Part shown: positions 11,001 through 22,247 of the stretch, piece by piece
Layout: the number at the start of each line of letters is the position of its first letter
Position numbering within the stretch: position 1 is the first letter of the stretch
Assembly (NCBI GenBank): GCA_018257865.1
Contig: JAEUBA010000179.1
Coordinates: 1 to 30,679, forward strand
Origin: Stereocaulon alpinum
Lineage: Eukaryota; Ascomycota; Lecanoromycetes; Lecanorales; Stereocaulaceae
Length of the DNA: 30,679 bases
Reading direction: 5' to 3'
Notes under the pieces: generated by a model
Database searches by the model: none
What the model was told of the DNA's origin: nothing
The model's input: the letters and a program-made list of their open reading frames with translations, nothing else
Translations under genes and position numbers: made by a program

Positions 11001-13590
11001 ATTTATATAAATATATCTATAAAGGCTTAGATTAGGCTAATATTACCCTAACTTAATATAGTAAGTACTATAATAATAACTCTACTCCTTTAGGGTAGCT
11101 TAGGTAATAAGGTAAGGAGGTAGATAAGATTACTAAGTACTATTTAGCTCGCTAGATTAGCTCCGTAGAGGCCGTATAGAAGCTATTATTATTTAGTATA
11201 GGTATAATAAAGCCTTATATAGAGCGTTTATAGATCTATCTACTAGATTAATAATATATCCTATTTAATCTAGGCGAAGATAAGGCTGTAAATAATACTA
11301 CTAAGTAAAAGCTTATAGATAATAAAAAGCTATATAGAACTACCTTAACTAAGTACTTTAAGATAAATTAGATTACTAAGGAAGCCCTTAATTAAGGCTA
11401 GCTACTACCTTTTAGGAAGAAGAACGGTAGGCGGCTTATAATTAAAAAGAACCTACTAAATTACCTATATACTAACTTTCTAAAGTATTTCACCTAGATT
11501 AAGTAATTTAAGCGGTAGAAGGTTTATAAAAAAGGTAAAGCTTTTAGGCGTATATACTTTATTAGCCTTAAGAGTAAGGATTTATATTATCTATAACTAC
11601 TCCTATATTATTATAAGGGTACTACGTCTTTTAATAACCTATATATAATTAACGGCTGCGTAATAGAATAGAAAGAAGCCTATATAAAGCTTAGGCTAAC
11701 TAAAAATAATAAGTATACTAATAAAATCTTAGATAAGGGTAAGGACTTTTAGGGGGGTTATAGACTATAAAGCCTATTTATTATAGTATTACTTAAGCTC
11801 TAACTAATAGATACTCTAGTATTATAGGATAAATATAAAGAGTATATATTATCTAATTATATATATATCTTATAATAGGAATTTCGGACGCTTTAGATAC
11901 TAGCTAGTAAAGAAACTATATATACTAAGTAGTATATACTCTACCTTATTAATAGTTAGTTAGAATATACCTCTACTTTAGAGTATATAGAGGATCTAGC
12001 TTAATATAATCTACTAATTCCTACTATTAACTTTAATAGTATAAGCGATATTCCTAATTAGCTCTTACGCGAAGAGATATCTTATAATATTAGCCCTAAG
12101 GATATTAAGTTCTTATAGAGTAAGCTTAATCCTAATTAAAGCTACGCTATTAACCGGATTATAGATACTATTAATATAAATATAGATAATAAGTATAGAG
12201 CCCTTAGTACCCTATTCTTTCTTAACGGCGCTAGGGGTACTAGTAAGACCTTTATTAAGAATATTATAATAAAGAAAGTATACCTTAAACGAAAAGTAGC
12301 TTTAGCTATAGTATCCTTAGGTATAATAGTAATACTCCTCTAAGGTAGCTATACTACCTACTCCTAATTTAAGATACTACTAGATTCGGACGCTACTTCT
12401 TTATATAGGATTAAGAAAGGGACGAACCTTATAAAGCTTATAAAACGAGCTTAGGTAATCTTTTAGGATAAGTCGCCTATATAGAGTAGGTATAATATAG
12501 AGGCTATAAGCTAAAGCCTTTAAGATATCTATAGTAATAAGGGGGCGTAGTTTAGGAGTAAGGTTATCTACTTCTACGGTAATTTTTAATAAACCCTACT
12601 AGTAGTAGCTAGTAAATTTAGTAGTTAGGTTATTAATACCTATATATAATAGGCTAAGTTTTAGTAGGATACTATATAATTAGACCTAACTATTAATAAA
12701 TAACTTAATAATTCTAATCTTACTAATTCTATATATACTAATATAAGGGCTTTTGCTACTAATCTTCTTAAGATTAGGAATAGGTCTAGTATTTAGAAGA
12801 GCTCTACTATTAAAGAAGATATAGTACCTTAGGCTTATAGCTACGTTCCTAAAAATACTATTAATAAGTTAATTAATAAGGTATACCTAAACCTATATTA
12901 CTTAGGTATAGTAGATAGAGAGTATTTATCTTAAAGAGCTATTCTTACTATTACGAATAAGGATATTACTAAGATTAATAGTAAGCTTATAACGCAGATA
13001 CCTAGCGAGCTTACTATATACTAAAGCATTAATTAGGCTATTTCTAAAGAAGATAAGGACCTCTTTCTAACTAAATATTTTAATATATTTTATAAGGCCT
13101 TACTACCGCCCTATAAGCTCTATATTAAACCGGGTATTTTAGTTATATTACTTAGAAACCTAAATCCGCTACGGCTTTATAATAGGACTTAGCTCTAGGT
13201 TATATAGTATAGTAAGTATATCTTTAAAGGCGAGATTATAGGCGGTACGTATAATAGTGAGAAGGTAATACTCTTTAAGATACTATTATAATCTAAGGAA
13301 AATAATAAGAGGATCCCTACGCCCTTTATATATAAGTAATATCCAGTCCGCTTAGTATTTATAATAATAATAAATAAGTCCTAGGGGTAATCTATAAAGT
13401 TCGTAGGTATTAACCTATAGTTACGGCCGGCTTTTAGTTATAGTTAGCTCTATATATCGCTTTTATAGGTTACGAAGTAGGCGAATCTATATATTATTAG
13501 GCCGGATAGTTATAAATATACGAATAACCGATTAATAAAGAATATAGTATATACTTAGGTGCTATTACCTAATTAATAGCCTTAGTAAAA
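8100..13590 (+). pseudogene. Helitron Rep/helicase (HUH nuclease plus PIF1-like helicase), dead
   Basis: A frame of about 1,800 codons is interrupted mainly by TAA/TAG. The Helitron-like N domain reads SSYIAL.YILLFLFSE (about 9695-9750; family LHYVLLFP.GE). The Rep domain has RGLLYAYIL at 10586-10612, where both histidines of the HUH-type R-G-L-P-H-A-H motif are Tyr, then YYSKSFPKDF, VILYNPYL, INIKIYSSIKSVFYLYKYIYKG (the two-tyrosine motif near 10997-11025). The helicase has FFLNGARGTSKTF (Walker A, about 12215-12255; family GxGGTGKT), TYS.FKI, F.DKSPI (DEAPM box), and INKS.G.SIKFVGI with LYISLL.VT near the C-terminus. All key domains are present in order, so the original copy was autonomous. 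The start codon is not resolved. Confidence 0.9.
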
Positions 13591-13593
13591 ATA

Positions 13594-13613
13594 GTAAAAA
13601 TCTGGATTTTTAC
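13594..13613 (+). other. Helitron 3'-terminal hairpin
   Basis: GTAAAAATC-TG-GATTTTTAC is a perfect 9-bp stem with a 2-nt loop, followed by AGGTATTCT and the terminal CTAG at 13623-13626. In Helitrons such a palindrome about ten bases before CTRR signals the end of strand transfer. It keeps intact TG and CA dinucleotides, which are rare here. Confidence 0.88.
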
Positions 13614-13626
13614 AGGTATTCTCTAG

Positions 13627-14570
13627 TAGTATTATAATATTTCCTAACTTAAAATTATTCTTTATCTCTTCTCTAGTCTAAGCTACTACTAAGAGAGATT
13701 TATATTCTTAGACTAGTAGAACTCTATTTAATATACTATTTATAAATATTATATTCTAAGAACTCTATTCTATTAATAGGTTAGCTTTTCTTAGCTATAG
13801 GATTCCTAAGGTGATAATAATTGATTTATACGCCTATTCTAGTATCTATATATACTAATAAGGGTGTTCTCTTATATTATTAGGAAATCTAGGGGATTCC
13901 TAAGGTAATATTATTAACTCCTCCTAATACTAAATTAAAGGTATACTTCTTCGTCCTATCCTTAGGTTAAGTATTTTAGTATAACTATTAATAGTCCCTA
14001 TTATTAATCTATTAAAGTTTATTAACGCGTATAGCTCGCGTTTTTATATAGGTAAACTATATTTTCTTATAAAGCTTAGTTTAATTAAATCTCTACTTAA
14101 TCTACTATTAATAATAACCCTTACTAAAATACTATTAATCTTTACCTAAAATCTAAATCTAATATTATTATAAGATTTAGTTAAGGTAACTTATTTAACC
14201 TTCTAATTAGTTCCGCTATATAGCCTACTTACCGTAGACCCTCCTAGTTTTTTAAGTTTAAGCTTTTAGAGGCTTAAGCCTATAATATAAGATTAATTCT
14301 AATAAACTTATTAAATAGGATTACTTCTCTATATTCCGGAAGGTTATCGACCCCTCGTTCTAGCGCCTAAAATATTAGTCGTATTTCGTATAGAACGAGC
14401 TGTTAGTTAGGTAATAGTATACTACCGTCCTTTAGAAATTATAATCCCCTAGGGATTCTCTAGTAGAATATACTTCCCTACTCTAGATATCTATCCCTTT
14501 ATAGTACTTCCTAAATCTTTTAGGATACTAGGGCTTCTATTTCTATAAGCCCCTCCCTTTCTCTCTTAAT
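13627..14570 (-). pseudogene. Ty3/gypsy aspartic protease and flanks (dead)
   Basis: The minus-strand frame reads RVIINSRLSRDLIKLSFIRKYSLPI, which fits the retropepsin block (ALIDSGATGDFIS..FV..H.LP.). The catalytic Asp is Asn (I-N-S at 14101-14118) and the following Gly is Arg, both G-to-A changes. Downstream it reads LGIPWLRKAN, the conserved post-protease LGIPWL..HNP block; this is where an 82-bp LINE tail has inserted (13813-13894). It links gag at the right with the RT lead-in at 7396-8040 once the Helitron is removed. Gag and pol may have been one frame; this cannot be settled. Confidence 0.85.
13813..13894 (-). mobile_element. 5'-truncated LINE 3' end (82 bp) with target duplication
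   Basis: The segment matches the LINE 3' UTR from about 27596 to the tail (TATACGCCTATTCTAG...TTAGGAAATCTAGGGG), read on the minus strand, with the tail remnant GATAATAATTGATTT at its left. It is flanked by GATTCCTAAGGT at 13801-13812 and 13895-13906 (13 bp if one shared G is counted). This is the usual product of target-primed reverse transcription that stopped after about 70 bases. It is the third copy of this LINE family in the window. Confidence 0.9.
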
Positions 14571-14599
14571 AAGCTTTATAGATAGTTTAGCGAATAAGC

Positions 14600-15880
14600 T
14601 TATAAATCTAGTAACTAGTACTAACCGCCCCTTATGTCTTACTAGGCTTTCTACCCCTTTATAGTCTAACGAGGCTATTAATATATATATTAGGCTTAAG
14701 GTTATTACTTTTCGCGTATAGCGCTCAGCTTTATTTAACTTATTATAAAGATTAGTTACCTACTAGTCTACGTACTTTAGTCGTTACTAATAGGATTCTA
14801 GTAGTTCCTCTTAAGTCCTTTAGATATCTAACCTTAAAGCCTCTATTCGTTTAAGGGTTTTATTATCTAATAAAGCTTCTCCCTCTATAAGCTCTCCTAA
14901 CTTACTTCCTAAGGATAATTCTTAGTAGGGATTATTAACCTAATCCTTACTAAAGTATTCTTTACTATTTACTATAGATACTTAGTATCTAAGCTTTTAA
15001 GGGTATTATCCTAATCTATCCTTTTTACTAAGATATATTTAGTACGAATTATTATAGTAGGCCGTCTAATTTAAATAGTTATACTTTTTATTAGTTAACT
15101 ACTTTAGTTATTCCGGCTACTCCTATTTATTATAGTTAGGGTTTATATCCCCTACTATAGCTACCTACTCTTTATAAGGGTACTTATTTTAGTAGTATCC
15201 CCTCTTATAGTAACTATAGTATTCTATATTAAATAGATTCTTCTTCTACTTCTTCCCTTTATAAGGTTTCCTAGAGAATTTCGCTTTAATAGCCGAAATA
15301 TTTTCCTTTCTCCTAAACCTAGTAACTAGGCCTAAAGACTTCTATTCTACCTTTCTTTTATATAACCTATTATTAATAGAGTAGACCTTAGATACTAGTT
15401 ATATAAAGTTTCTAATATTATTAGAATAGGTAAGTTTATCCTTAATCTTATCCTTTAATCCTTTTTAATACTTAGCGGCTTAAGCGTTCTTAGACTAATT
15501 AAGCTAATAAGTAATACCCCTAAATTATATTATATACTCTATCGCTAGTCCCTTCTACTAGAGGTTTATAAGCTTATACTCTAACCTTCTTTCTTTAATA
15601 CTATCCCTAAAGTAGAATCTTAATAGGTTTCTAATATATAATTTATTAGTAATAATCTTTAAAGACTCGTCCTCTATTATATTAGGGTTTTAGATTATAA
15701 GATATTCTTCTAGTTAAGGTTAAAGTACTACTACTATATCGCCTTTAAGGTATAATAGATAAAAAACGTTCCTAGCCTTTACTATTAAAAAGGTTAATAT
15801 ATTAAATACTATATATAGGTTAATTTATTAGAGAAATATATCTAAACCTCCTTTCCTACTAGAGAACTTAGTAGGGGTAG
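14600..15880 (-). pseudogene. Ty3/gypsy gag with zinc knuckle (minus copy, dead)
   Basis: This is the inverted homologue of the gag at 18214-19447. The N-terminal half has the retrotransposon gag fold region (family PF03732 type). Near the middle the frame reads Y-Y-S-Y-Y-K-R-G-Y-Y-x-N-K-Y at 15180-15221, exactly the spacing of a C-x2-C-x4-H-x4-C zinc knuckle in which all four zinc ligands have become Tyr (TGY or CAY to TAY). The C-terminal part is acidic and matches the other copy to about 14640. Unlike the plus copy, it continues into the protease region. Start is assigned by alignment with the plus copy, not by a visible ATG. Confidence 0.88.
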
Positions 15881-16425
15881 GTAACTTTATCCCTCCTTTA
15901 CTAATAATAATTCCTTCCTTAAGAATAGGGGCCTCCTCCTTAAGACCTATACCCCTTCCTTAGAATCCTCCTATTACTTTAGATATAACGCGCTATCTCT
16001 CCCCTAAGGTAGAACTAGAAGTACTTATACTATATAGTCTAAAGTATAGTATTTAAAGTATAATAGGGTAGTTTAACTCCTATAAGTAAATTATATAGTA
16101 TATTAAGTACTAAGAAGGTAATAGAAATAGATAGTTATTAAAGTATCTTTAGCTAAGACTCCTCTCTATTATATAAGTTAAATATAAGGAGATAAGAAAA
16201 TATTCTACTAAAGGAAAACCTATCCTTATATATTTAAGGGGAGAGCCCTATACTCTCCCTAGATACCTTAGTTATATCCTATAATTAGTATAATTACTAC
16301 GACTAGTCTATAGAGGTACTATAGTCGTACCTTATAACTACTACGACTACTACGACTAGTTATATAATAGCGGTCCCTAGACTGCTCCGCCTAGTATATC
16401 CCTAGTCACGCCTAGACCCGTAATA
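15881..16425 (-). repeat. 5' LTR and leader of the minus gypsy element
   Basis: It is the inverted match of 17692-18213. The LTR outer end is at 16425 (minus strand TATTACGGGTCTAGGCGTGAC, probably from TGTTACGGG). Inside are tandem CTACGACTA-type motifs (about 16299-16365), shared in rearranged form with the plus copy, and a conserved segment with AAATATATAAGG (16227-16238 region, minus strand), a possible core promoter. The inner LTR border cannot be fixed because no 3' LTR of either copy is in the window. Confidence 0.75.
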
Positions 16426-17137
16426 GCCCCGTTATTATCGCAAATATCCTATAAAGAACGGCTGACGTATTTAACGGCGAAACGACTCTATATAGGTACT
16501 TCGTCCTAGAGGATAATATAAGCCCGCTTAATTAACTCTGCGAGATTAGTCCCTTTCTAAATACCGTAACTAGACGTACTCTTAGCGTCTAATAGGATCT
16601 TAAATCGCGAATAGGTAGTATATCTACTATCTAATAAGGTTATAGTAATACCTAAAGAGGCTATAGCTAAAGTAATATACTTCTAAGAATAAAGCTTCTT
16701 TAGAATAGTATTTTAGACTATAGTCTTCCTAGTACCGCTAGCGCCGTTTAAAAAGAATAGTATACTAGTAATAAATTTATTATTCTTATTCTTATCTATT
16801 ACGGCTATAATATTTTCGGCTACTAGGCGTTAGTTAGTATTAAACTTCTACTATTTAACTTCTATATCTTCTAGCGTAATATTATAAGATATCTCCTCGC
16901 AGAGTAGACGGTTATAGATTCGCGATTTATATAGAGGATCGAATAGAATAACGACCGGCGGAAGGTTAAATAGCTTTAGGCTAAGGCTACTTTTAGCAGT
17001 AGACTAGTAGTCTAACTAGCCTGAAATTAAATATAGAGTATATTACTTAGCTTAAAATACTAGGTCTCGTACGTATTCGTCCTTATAGCTCTAGAGGATA
17101 TCTATATAGTAGGCGAAATACTTATTTAATATACGGG
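16426..17137 (-). pseudogene. PIF1-like helicase fragment of a second Helitron (Helitron-2)
   Basis: On the minus strand the frame gives CEEISYNITLEDIEV, then FFLNGASGTRKTIV (Walker A at about 16718-16760), TYSRFKILLDAKSTSSYGI, LAELIKRAYIIL and a DEVPI box (DEAPM in the family), with few stops. It resembles the Helitron-1 helicase in layout but differs in sequence, so it is another family. The frame stops abruptly at 16425, where the gypsy LTR begins, and its upstream part is cut at 17138 by element A. No Rep domain of this Helitron is visible. It is less RIP-mutated than Helitron-1. Helicase identity is firm; membership of a Helitron is inferred from the similarity to Helitron-1. Confidence 0.87.
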
Positions 17138-17691
17138 TATATCGCGCTTTCCTAAAAGATTATGTTATTAGCCTTACAGCTAGTTTTACGCTATTAGTAG
17201 GCCGCAGCCAAATTAGGGTCTATATCCTATATTAATTACGGACCCTAAAATTAGCTAAATTAGTAACTTAAGGTAAATAATAGTAGTATCTATAACCTTA
17301 AATTACTATACTAGGTGTCTATAACGTTAGTATTAATAGTTACTTTACTAAATTAACGCAGTAATCGCGTAATCCTTCCGGAATACGAATTATATACGCT
17401 TAGCTAGTATATCGATAATATTAGTAATAGGGAAGTCGTCTAAGTTAGATAGTTTAGATATATCCTCCACTATAGTAGGTTTATTCGAGTCGGATAGTTT
17501 AGATATATCCTCCGCTATAGTAGGTATATTCGAGTCGGATATCTAGATTAGACCCGCAGGCAGTATTATCTAAGCTATACGATAATTACTTTTATATTAT
17601 ATATTTAATAGCTATATATTCGATTACTAATAGCTTAATTCCGTTAGGCTTCCTCCTACCTAAGCTTTATACTTTATCGATCTATCCTCTA
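17138..17691. mobile_element. Element A, copy 1 (left end only)
   Basis: Direct repeat of 19448-20002. Both copies start at TATATCGCGCTTTCC, with quite different sequence to their left (helicase here, gypsy gag at 19447), so this is a genuine element end. Homology stops at 17691-17692, where a gypsy LTR has inserted. The segment holds a subterminal hairpin (about 17213-17248) and the C-terminal end of a minus-strand frame with two 45-bp repeats (17442-17531). The element class is unknown. Confidence 0.8.
17340..17691 (-). pseudogene. C-terminal end of the element A protein (copy 1)
   Basis: This is the copy-1 counterpart of the end of the frame at 19650-22261. The minus strand reads DSNIPTIAEDIS, ELSDSNKPTI-like repeats and then FPITNIIDILAKRI. 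The repeat is 15 residues (45 bp) and tandem. No domain is recognised. The upstream part is missing because of the gypsy insertion at 17692. Confidence 0.6.
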
Positions 17692-18213
17692 TATTACGGG
17701 TCTAGGCGTGATAGGGAATATACTAGGTAGGGTAGCCTAGGGAACGCTATTAGGTAACTAGTCGTAGTACTCGTAAGTAATTATAGGGTACGACTACTAC
17801 GTCCGTAGCGACTAGTCGTAGTAATTATAATATACGTAGGGTATAACTAGTACGTCTTAGAAGAGTATAGGGTTCTTCCCTTAAATATATAAGGAAGGGT
17901 TTTCCTTTAGCAGAATATTTTCTTATCTCCTTATATTTAACTTATATAATAGAGAGGAGTTTTAGCTGAAGATAATTTAACGACTACTTATCTCTATTAC
18001 CTTTTTACTTAATATACTATATAATTTACCCGTAGGAGTTAAACTACCCCGTTATACTTTAAATACTATACTTTAGACTATATAGTATAAGTACTTCCAG
18101 TTCTACCTTAGGGGAGAGACGGCGCGTTATATCCGAAGTAATAAGTAGATTTAAGGGAAGGGGGGAAGCCCCTATCCCTAAGGACGGAATTACTATTAAT
18201 AAAGGAGGGATAA
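17692..18213 (+). repeat. 5' LTR and leader of the plus-strand gypsy element
   Basis: It begins TATTACGGGTCTAGGCGTGA at the point where homology between the two copies of element A stops, and it matches 15881-16425 in inverse orientation. It contains GACTAGTCGTAGTAATT-type repeats (about 17757-17835) and AAATATATAAGGAAGGG (17883-17899), a plausible TATA-type promoter. The leader runs to gag at about 18214. The primer-binding site is not recognisable. Confidence 0.75.
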
Positions 18214-19447
18214 AGTTACCTACCCCTACTAAGTTCTCTAGTAGGAAGGGAGGATTAAATACGTTTCTCCGATAAATTAACCTATATATAGTATTTAATA
18301 TATTAAGCTTTTATACTATAAAGGCTAGGAATATATTTTACTTATTATACCTTAAAGGTAATACGGTAGTAGTACTTTAACCTTAGTTAGAAGAATATCT
18401 CTCTATCTAAAACCCTAATATAATAGAGGATAACTCTTTAAAGATCGTCTTTAATAAGATATATATTAGGAACCTATTAAGGTTCTATTTTAGGGATAGT
18501 ACCGAAGAGAGAAGGCTAGAATAAAAGCTTATAAATCTCTAATAGAAGGGACCTATAATAGAATATATAGTAGAGTTTAGAGGAATTACCTATTAGCTTA
18601 AGTAGTTAGAAGACGCTTAAGCTACTATATATTAAAAAGGACTAAAGGATAAGGTTAAGGATAAGCTTACCTATTCTAATAATATTAGAAACTTTATATA
18701 ATTAGTATCTAAGGTCTACTCTATTAATAATAGGCTATATAAAAGAAAGATAGAACGGAAGTCTTTAGGTCTAGTTACTAAGTTTAGGAGAAAGGAAAAT
18801 ATTTTAGCTATAAAAGCGAAATTCTTTAGGAAACCTTATAAAGGAAAGAAGTAGAAGAAGGACCTATCTAATATAAAATACTATAGATACTATAAGAAGG
18901 GATACTATTAGAATAAGTACCCTTAATAAGAGTAGGTAGCTATAGTAGGGGATATAAACCCTAATTATAATAAATAGGAGCAGCTAGAACGACTAGTATA
19001 GTTAATTAATAAGGAGTATAATTACTTAAGTTAGATAGCTTACTATAATAATTCGTACCGAATATATCTTAGTAAAAAGGACGAATTAGGATAGTACCCT
19101 TAGAAGCTGAGATACTAAGTATCTATAGTAAATAGTAAAGAATACTTTAGCGAGGATTAAGTTAATAATCCCCGCTAGGAATTATCCTTAGAAAGCGAGT
19201 TAGGAGAGCTTATAGAGGGAGAAGCCTTATTAGATAATAAAACCCTTAATAGGATTAAGGCCTTAAGGTTAGATACTTAAAGGACTTAAGAAGAATTACT
19301 AGAATCCTATTAGTAGCGACTAGAGTACGCAGAGTAGTAAGTAACTAATCTATATAATAAACTAAATAAGGCTAAGGTATACGCACGAAAAGTTACTACG
19401 GATAAACTAATATAGGTATTAATAGCCTCGCTAAGCGATAAATAGGC
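18214..19447 (+). pseudogene. Ty3/gypsy gag (plus copy), truncated by element A
   Basis: The frame starts around PTKFSSRKGGLNTFL and continues with SFYTIKARNIFYLLYLKG (retrotransposon gag domain), an acid-rich segment and a zinc knuckle at 18879-18920 reading Y-Y-R-Y-Y-K-K-G-Y-Y-x-N-K-Y: the CCHC ligands are all Tyr. It matches the minus copy (14600-15880) until about 19440, where the minus copy goes on to protease while this one runs into TATATCGCGCTTTCC, the left end of element A. The rest of this gypsy copy was not found to the right within the window. Confidence 0.88.
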
Positions 19448-19515
19448 TATATCGCGCTTTCCTAAAAGATTATGTTATTAGCCTTACAGCTAGTTTTGCG
19501 CTATTAGTAGGCCCC

Positions 19516-19566
19516 AGCTAAATCAGGGTCTATATCCTATATTAATTACGGACCCTGAAATTAGCT
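19516..19566. other. Subterminal hairpin of element A
   Basis: AGCTAAATCAGGGTC and GACCCTGAAATTAGCT form an imperfect stem with a 20-nt loop, about 70 bases inside the left end. Copy 1 has the same structure (about 17206-17256) with the CAGGGTC/GACCCTG pair changed to TAGGGTC/GACCCTA. The apparent compensating change is what RIP produces on a palindromic CA...TG pair, so it is no proof of selection. Confidence 0.65.
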
Positions 19567-19751
19567 AAATTAGCAACTCGAGGTAAATAATAGTAGTATC
19601 TGTAACCTTAAATTACTATACTAGGTGTCTATAACGTTAGTATTAATAGTTACTTTACTAAACTAACGTAGTAATCGCGTAATCCTTCTAGAATATAAAT
19701 TATATACGCTCAGCTAGTATATTAATAATATTAGTAATAGGGAAGTTGTTT

Positions 19752-19850
19752 GAGTTAGATAGTTTAGATATATCCTCCGCTATAATAGGTTTATTCGAGT
19801 TAGATAGTTCGGATATATCCTCCGCTATAGTAGGTATATTTGAGTCGGAT
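19752..19850. repeat. Two 45-bp tandem repeats in element A
   Basis: Units at 19752-19796 and 19797-19841 start GAGTTAGATAGTT and contain ATATCCTCCGCTATA; a third partial unit follows to 19850. Copy 1 has the same repeats at 17442-17531. As 45 is a multiple of three, they translate into a 15-residue repeat on the minus strand. Confidence 0.85.
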
Positions 19851-22247
19851 ATCTAGATTAGATCTATAGGCAGTATTATCTAAGCTATACGATAATTACT
19901 TTTATATTATATATTTAATAGCTATATATTTGATTGCTGATAGCTTAATTTCGTTAGGCTTCCTCCCGCCTAAGCTTTATACTCTATTAATCTATCCTCT
20001 ATCCCCTCCGTAGTATCCTTAGTAGCCTACTCCTTAAGTTCTTCTCCTATTAGAGTAATATTTAAATATACTATTTTATTATCTATAATCTACCTTTCTA
20101 CTAACTTACTCTACTCTTCTATATTTATAATACGATTCTCTTTCTAAAGCTCCTTACTTACTTATAGGCCGGCCTCCTTCCGTATACGCTCGAAGTCCTA
20201 TATTAAAAATACCCGGATTTCTATTATATCCGTTAAGTTATAACCGTAGGTAAGGGAAGCTAAAAAACTATTATTATTTCTAGACTCTAAATTAATCTCG
20301 TTAAGATACCTATTATTAAATAGTTCTTTAGTCTTAATTTTAGTATTAGCTGATAATATATACCTATAATTATATCTTATATATACCGTATATTCTTTAT
20401 CTCTTCTATACTCTTCTTTTTAGCCTATTATACTAGTATTATCTATTCCTAACTCCTCTAAAACGCTCTAAAAGTCCGGTTAATTCTTTAGATCTTCTAG
20501 GGAATTCTTAAACGTATTAGTAACTAGTAGTTAATAGTTCTTACCCTACCTATTTATATAGTAGTAGTCTATTATTCGATAATAAAGTATTCCTATAACT
20601 ATCCGCCTTCTAAAATTACCTATATTATACTATACGTTTCTTATATATTCGTATATAGCTTAAGGTTTTATTAGCTTATAGGTTATTCTTTAAGTATTAG
20701 ATTAACTTACTATTAACTAATATACCGTCCTATCTCTTAATCCTACGGGAGCTATATTCGTATTCTTTAAACATATAATAAAGCGCTATTATAACGAAAA
20801 TAATAGCACTAGCGGGTAAAGGTTTCTATAGATCCGCACTCTTATACCTAAGTCTAATACCGCTTATTACGCTGAAAAAGAAAACGCGATATAGACTTAT
20901 TATAATTACTAGTATTAAAAAACGACCCTTATCTTAAACCTATTAGCTATATATTTCGTTCTTATTTAGGAAAGAAGAATACTTATACCTTTCTCTAAAT
21001 CTACGAAAGTAAATTATATATTAAATAGTAGGTTCGATATAATATTCTTCCGGTCCTTAATTATTTAGTATAGCTATTCTACTACTATTTTAATAGTTAA
21101 TCTTATTCTCCTTATTATAAAACTTCTAAATTCGCTTAGGCTATCTAGAAGCTACGAAAATATTAGCTAATACGCAGTATTAGATAAATAGGTAGGGGTT
21201 TAGGAGTATTAACCTTACGAGCTTCTTTAGGAGTTAGTATATTACCGGAGGTATCTAGATTACTAATAACTTAAGACCCCTTTATCCTTTAGAGCTTAGC
21301 CTTCTATTCTCTCTATATTCTTATTATAAGGTTACTTAGAGCTACTGGGTCTTATTCTAGCTATAGTAATAGGCTATTAGTATTATTACCGCTTATAATC
21401 TTAGAGATAAATATAGGCTTCGTTACGTAGAAGATATATTAATATTCTCGTAAGGAATAGTATCTTTACGCTTAGTAACGCCTAGAACTACCCTAAGCGA
21501 TAGGTCCTACTATCTCCTCTATAGCTACCTCCTTATATTTATCTTTAGGTTTAATATTGGATGTATATATAGGTATAGGTAACGAAGTTAATAATAGTCT
21601 AGGCTATATCCTTTTAGATAATAGAACTTAATTATTAGGATTAGATAATCATCCTATAGTCGTAGTACTAGAATTCGACCGCTTACGCTATATAGGTAGT
21701 ACGGTGCGGGTTGGCTATCGCTACTTATATTATACCGACTATAACGATTAGTTAGTATAAGACCTATATACTAAGGTATATATACTATTAATCTATCCTT
21801 CCGTCTACTGATTATATTCTCTCTCGATTTTTGATATTTCCTACTAGTATATTTGAACCTATCGGTTATTATCTATTAGGGTATCTAGGTAGATTATCTA
21901 GTACGCTAGCTATTCTACTCTATATATAAAGATATTCGGTATCGTTATCCCTATACTATTAGCTATTTTAGCTATATTTAATAAATACGCGTCTCTAATT
22001 TATTATTTACTAAGCTGCGTTAGTAGTTCCTAGTATTAGTATTCCCCTAAGAACCTCGTTTTATAGTATAGTTCTATATTATTTCCTTCTTTCTATATTA
22101 GCGTATTGAATATACGCGTAACGTTAATAGGTAACTTACGATCTTCTTTTAGGTAATACTCGTATCGCTTTATAATACGGTATTAATTCTAGATATCGAC
22201 GGCTGCGTCGGTTTACGCTATATAGTTAATAGGTTATATCTATTATT

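Larger units (their letters stand above)
8041..13626 (+). mobile_element. Autonomous Helitron, RIP-mutated (Helitron-1)
   Basis: A 5.6 kb rolling-circle transposon is inserted in the gypsy element. The 3' end is textbook: a perfect 20-nt hairpin (13594-13613), nine bases, then CTAG (13623-13626) followed by T, as expected for insertion between A and T. The 5' end should begin TC after an A; the best candidate is A8040|TC8041 because gypsy-like minus-strand frame reaches about there. Alternatives at 8047 and 8052 cannot be excluded. It encodes one Rep/helicase frame. Gypsy protease-downstream sequence resumes at 13627, which supports a clean insertion without target duplication. Confidence 0.88.

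Noticed and set aside
17138..20002. Long LTRs: the 555-bp direct repeats 17138-17691 and 19448-20002 as terminal repeats of one element
   Set aside because: The sequence between them is a gypsy LTR and gag of known orientation, the right-hand repeat continues as one reading frame beyond 20002, and copy 1 ends exactly where the gypsy LTR starts. Two element copies explain this better.
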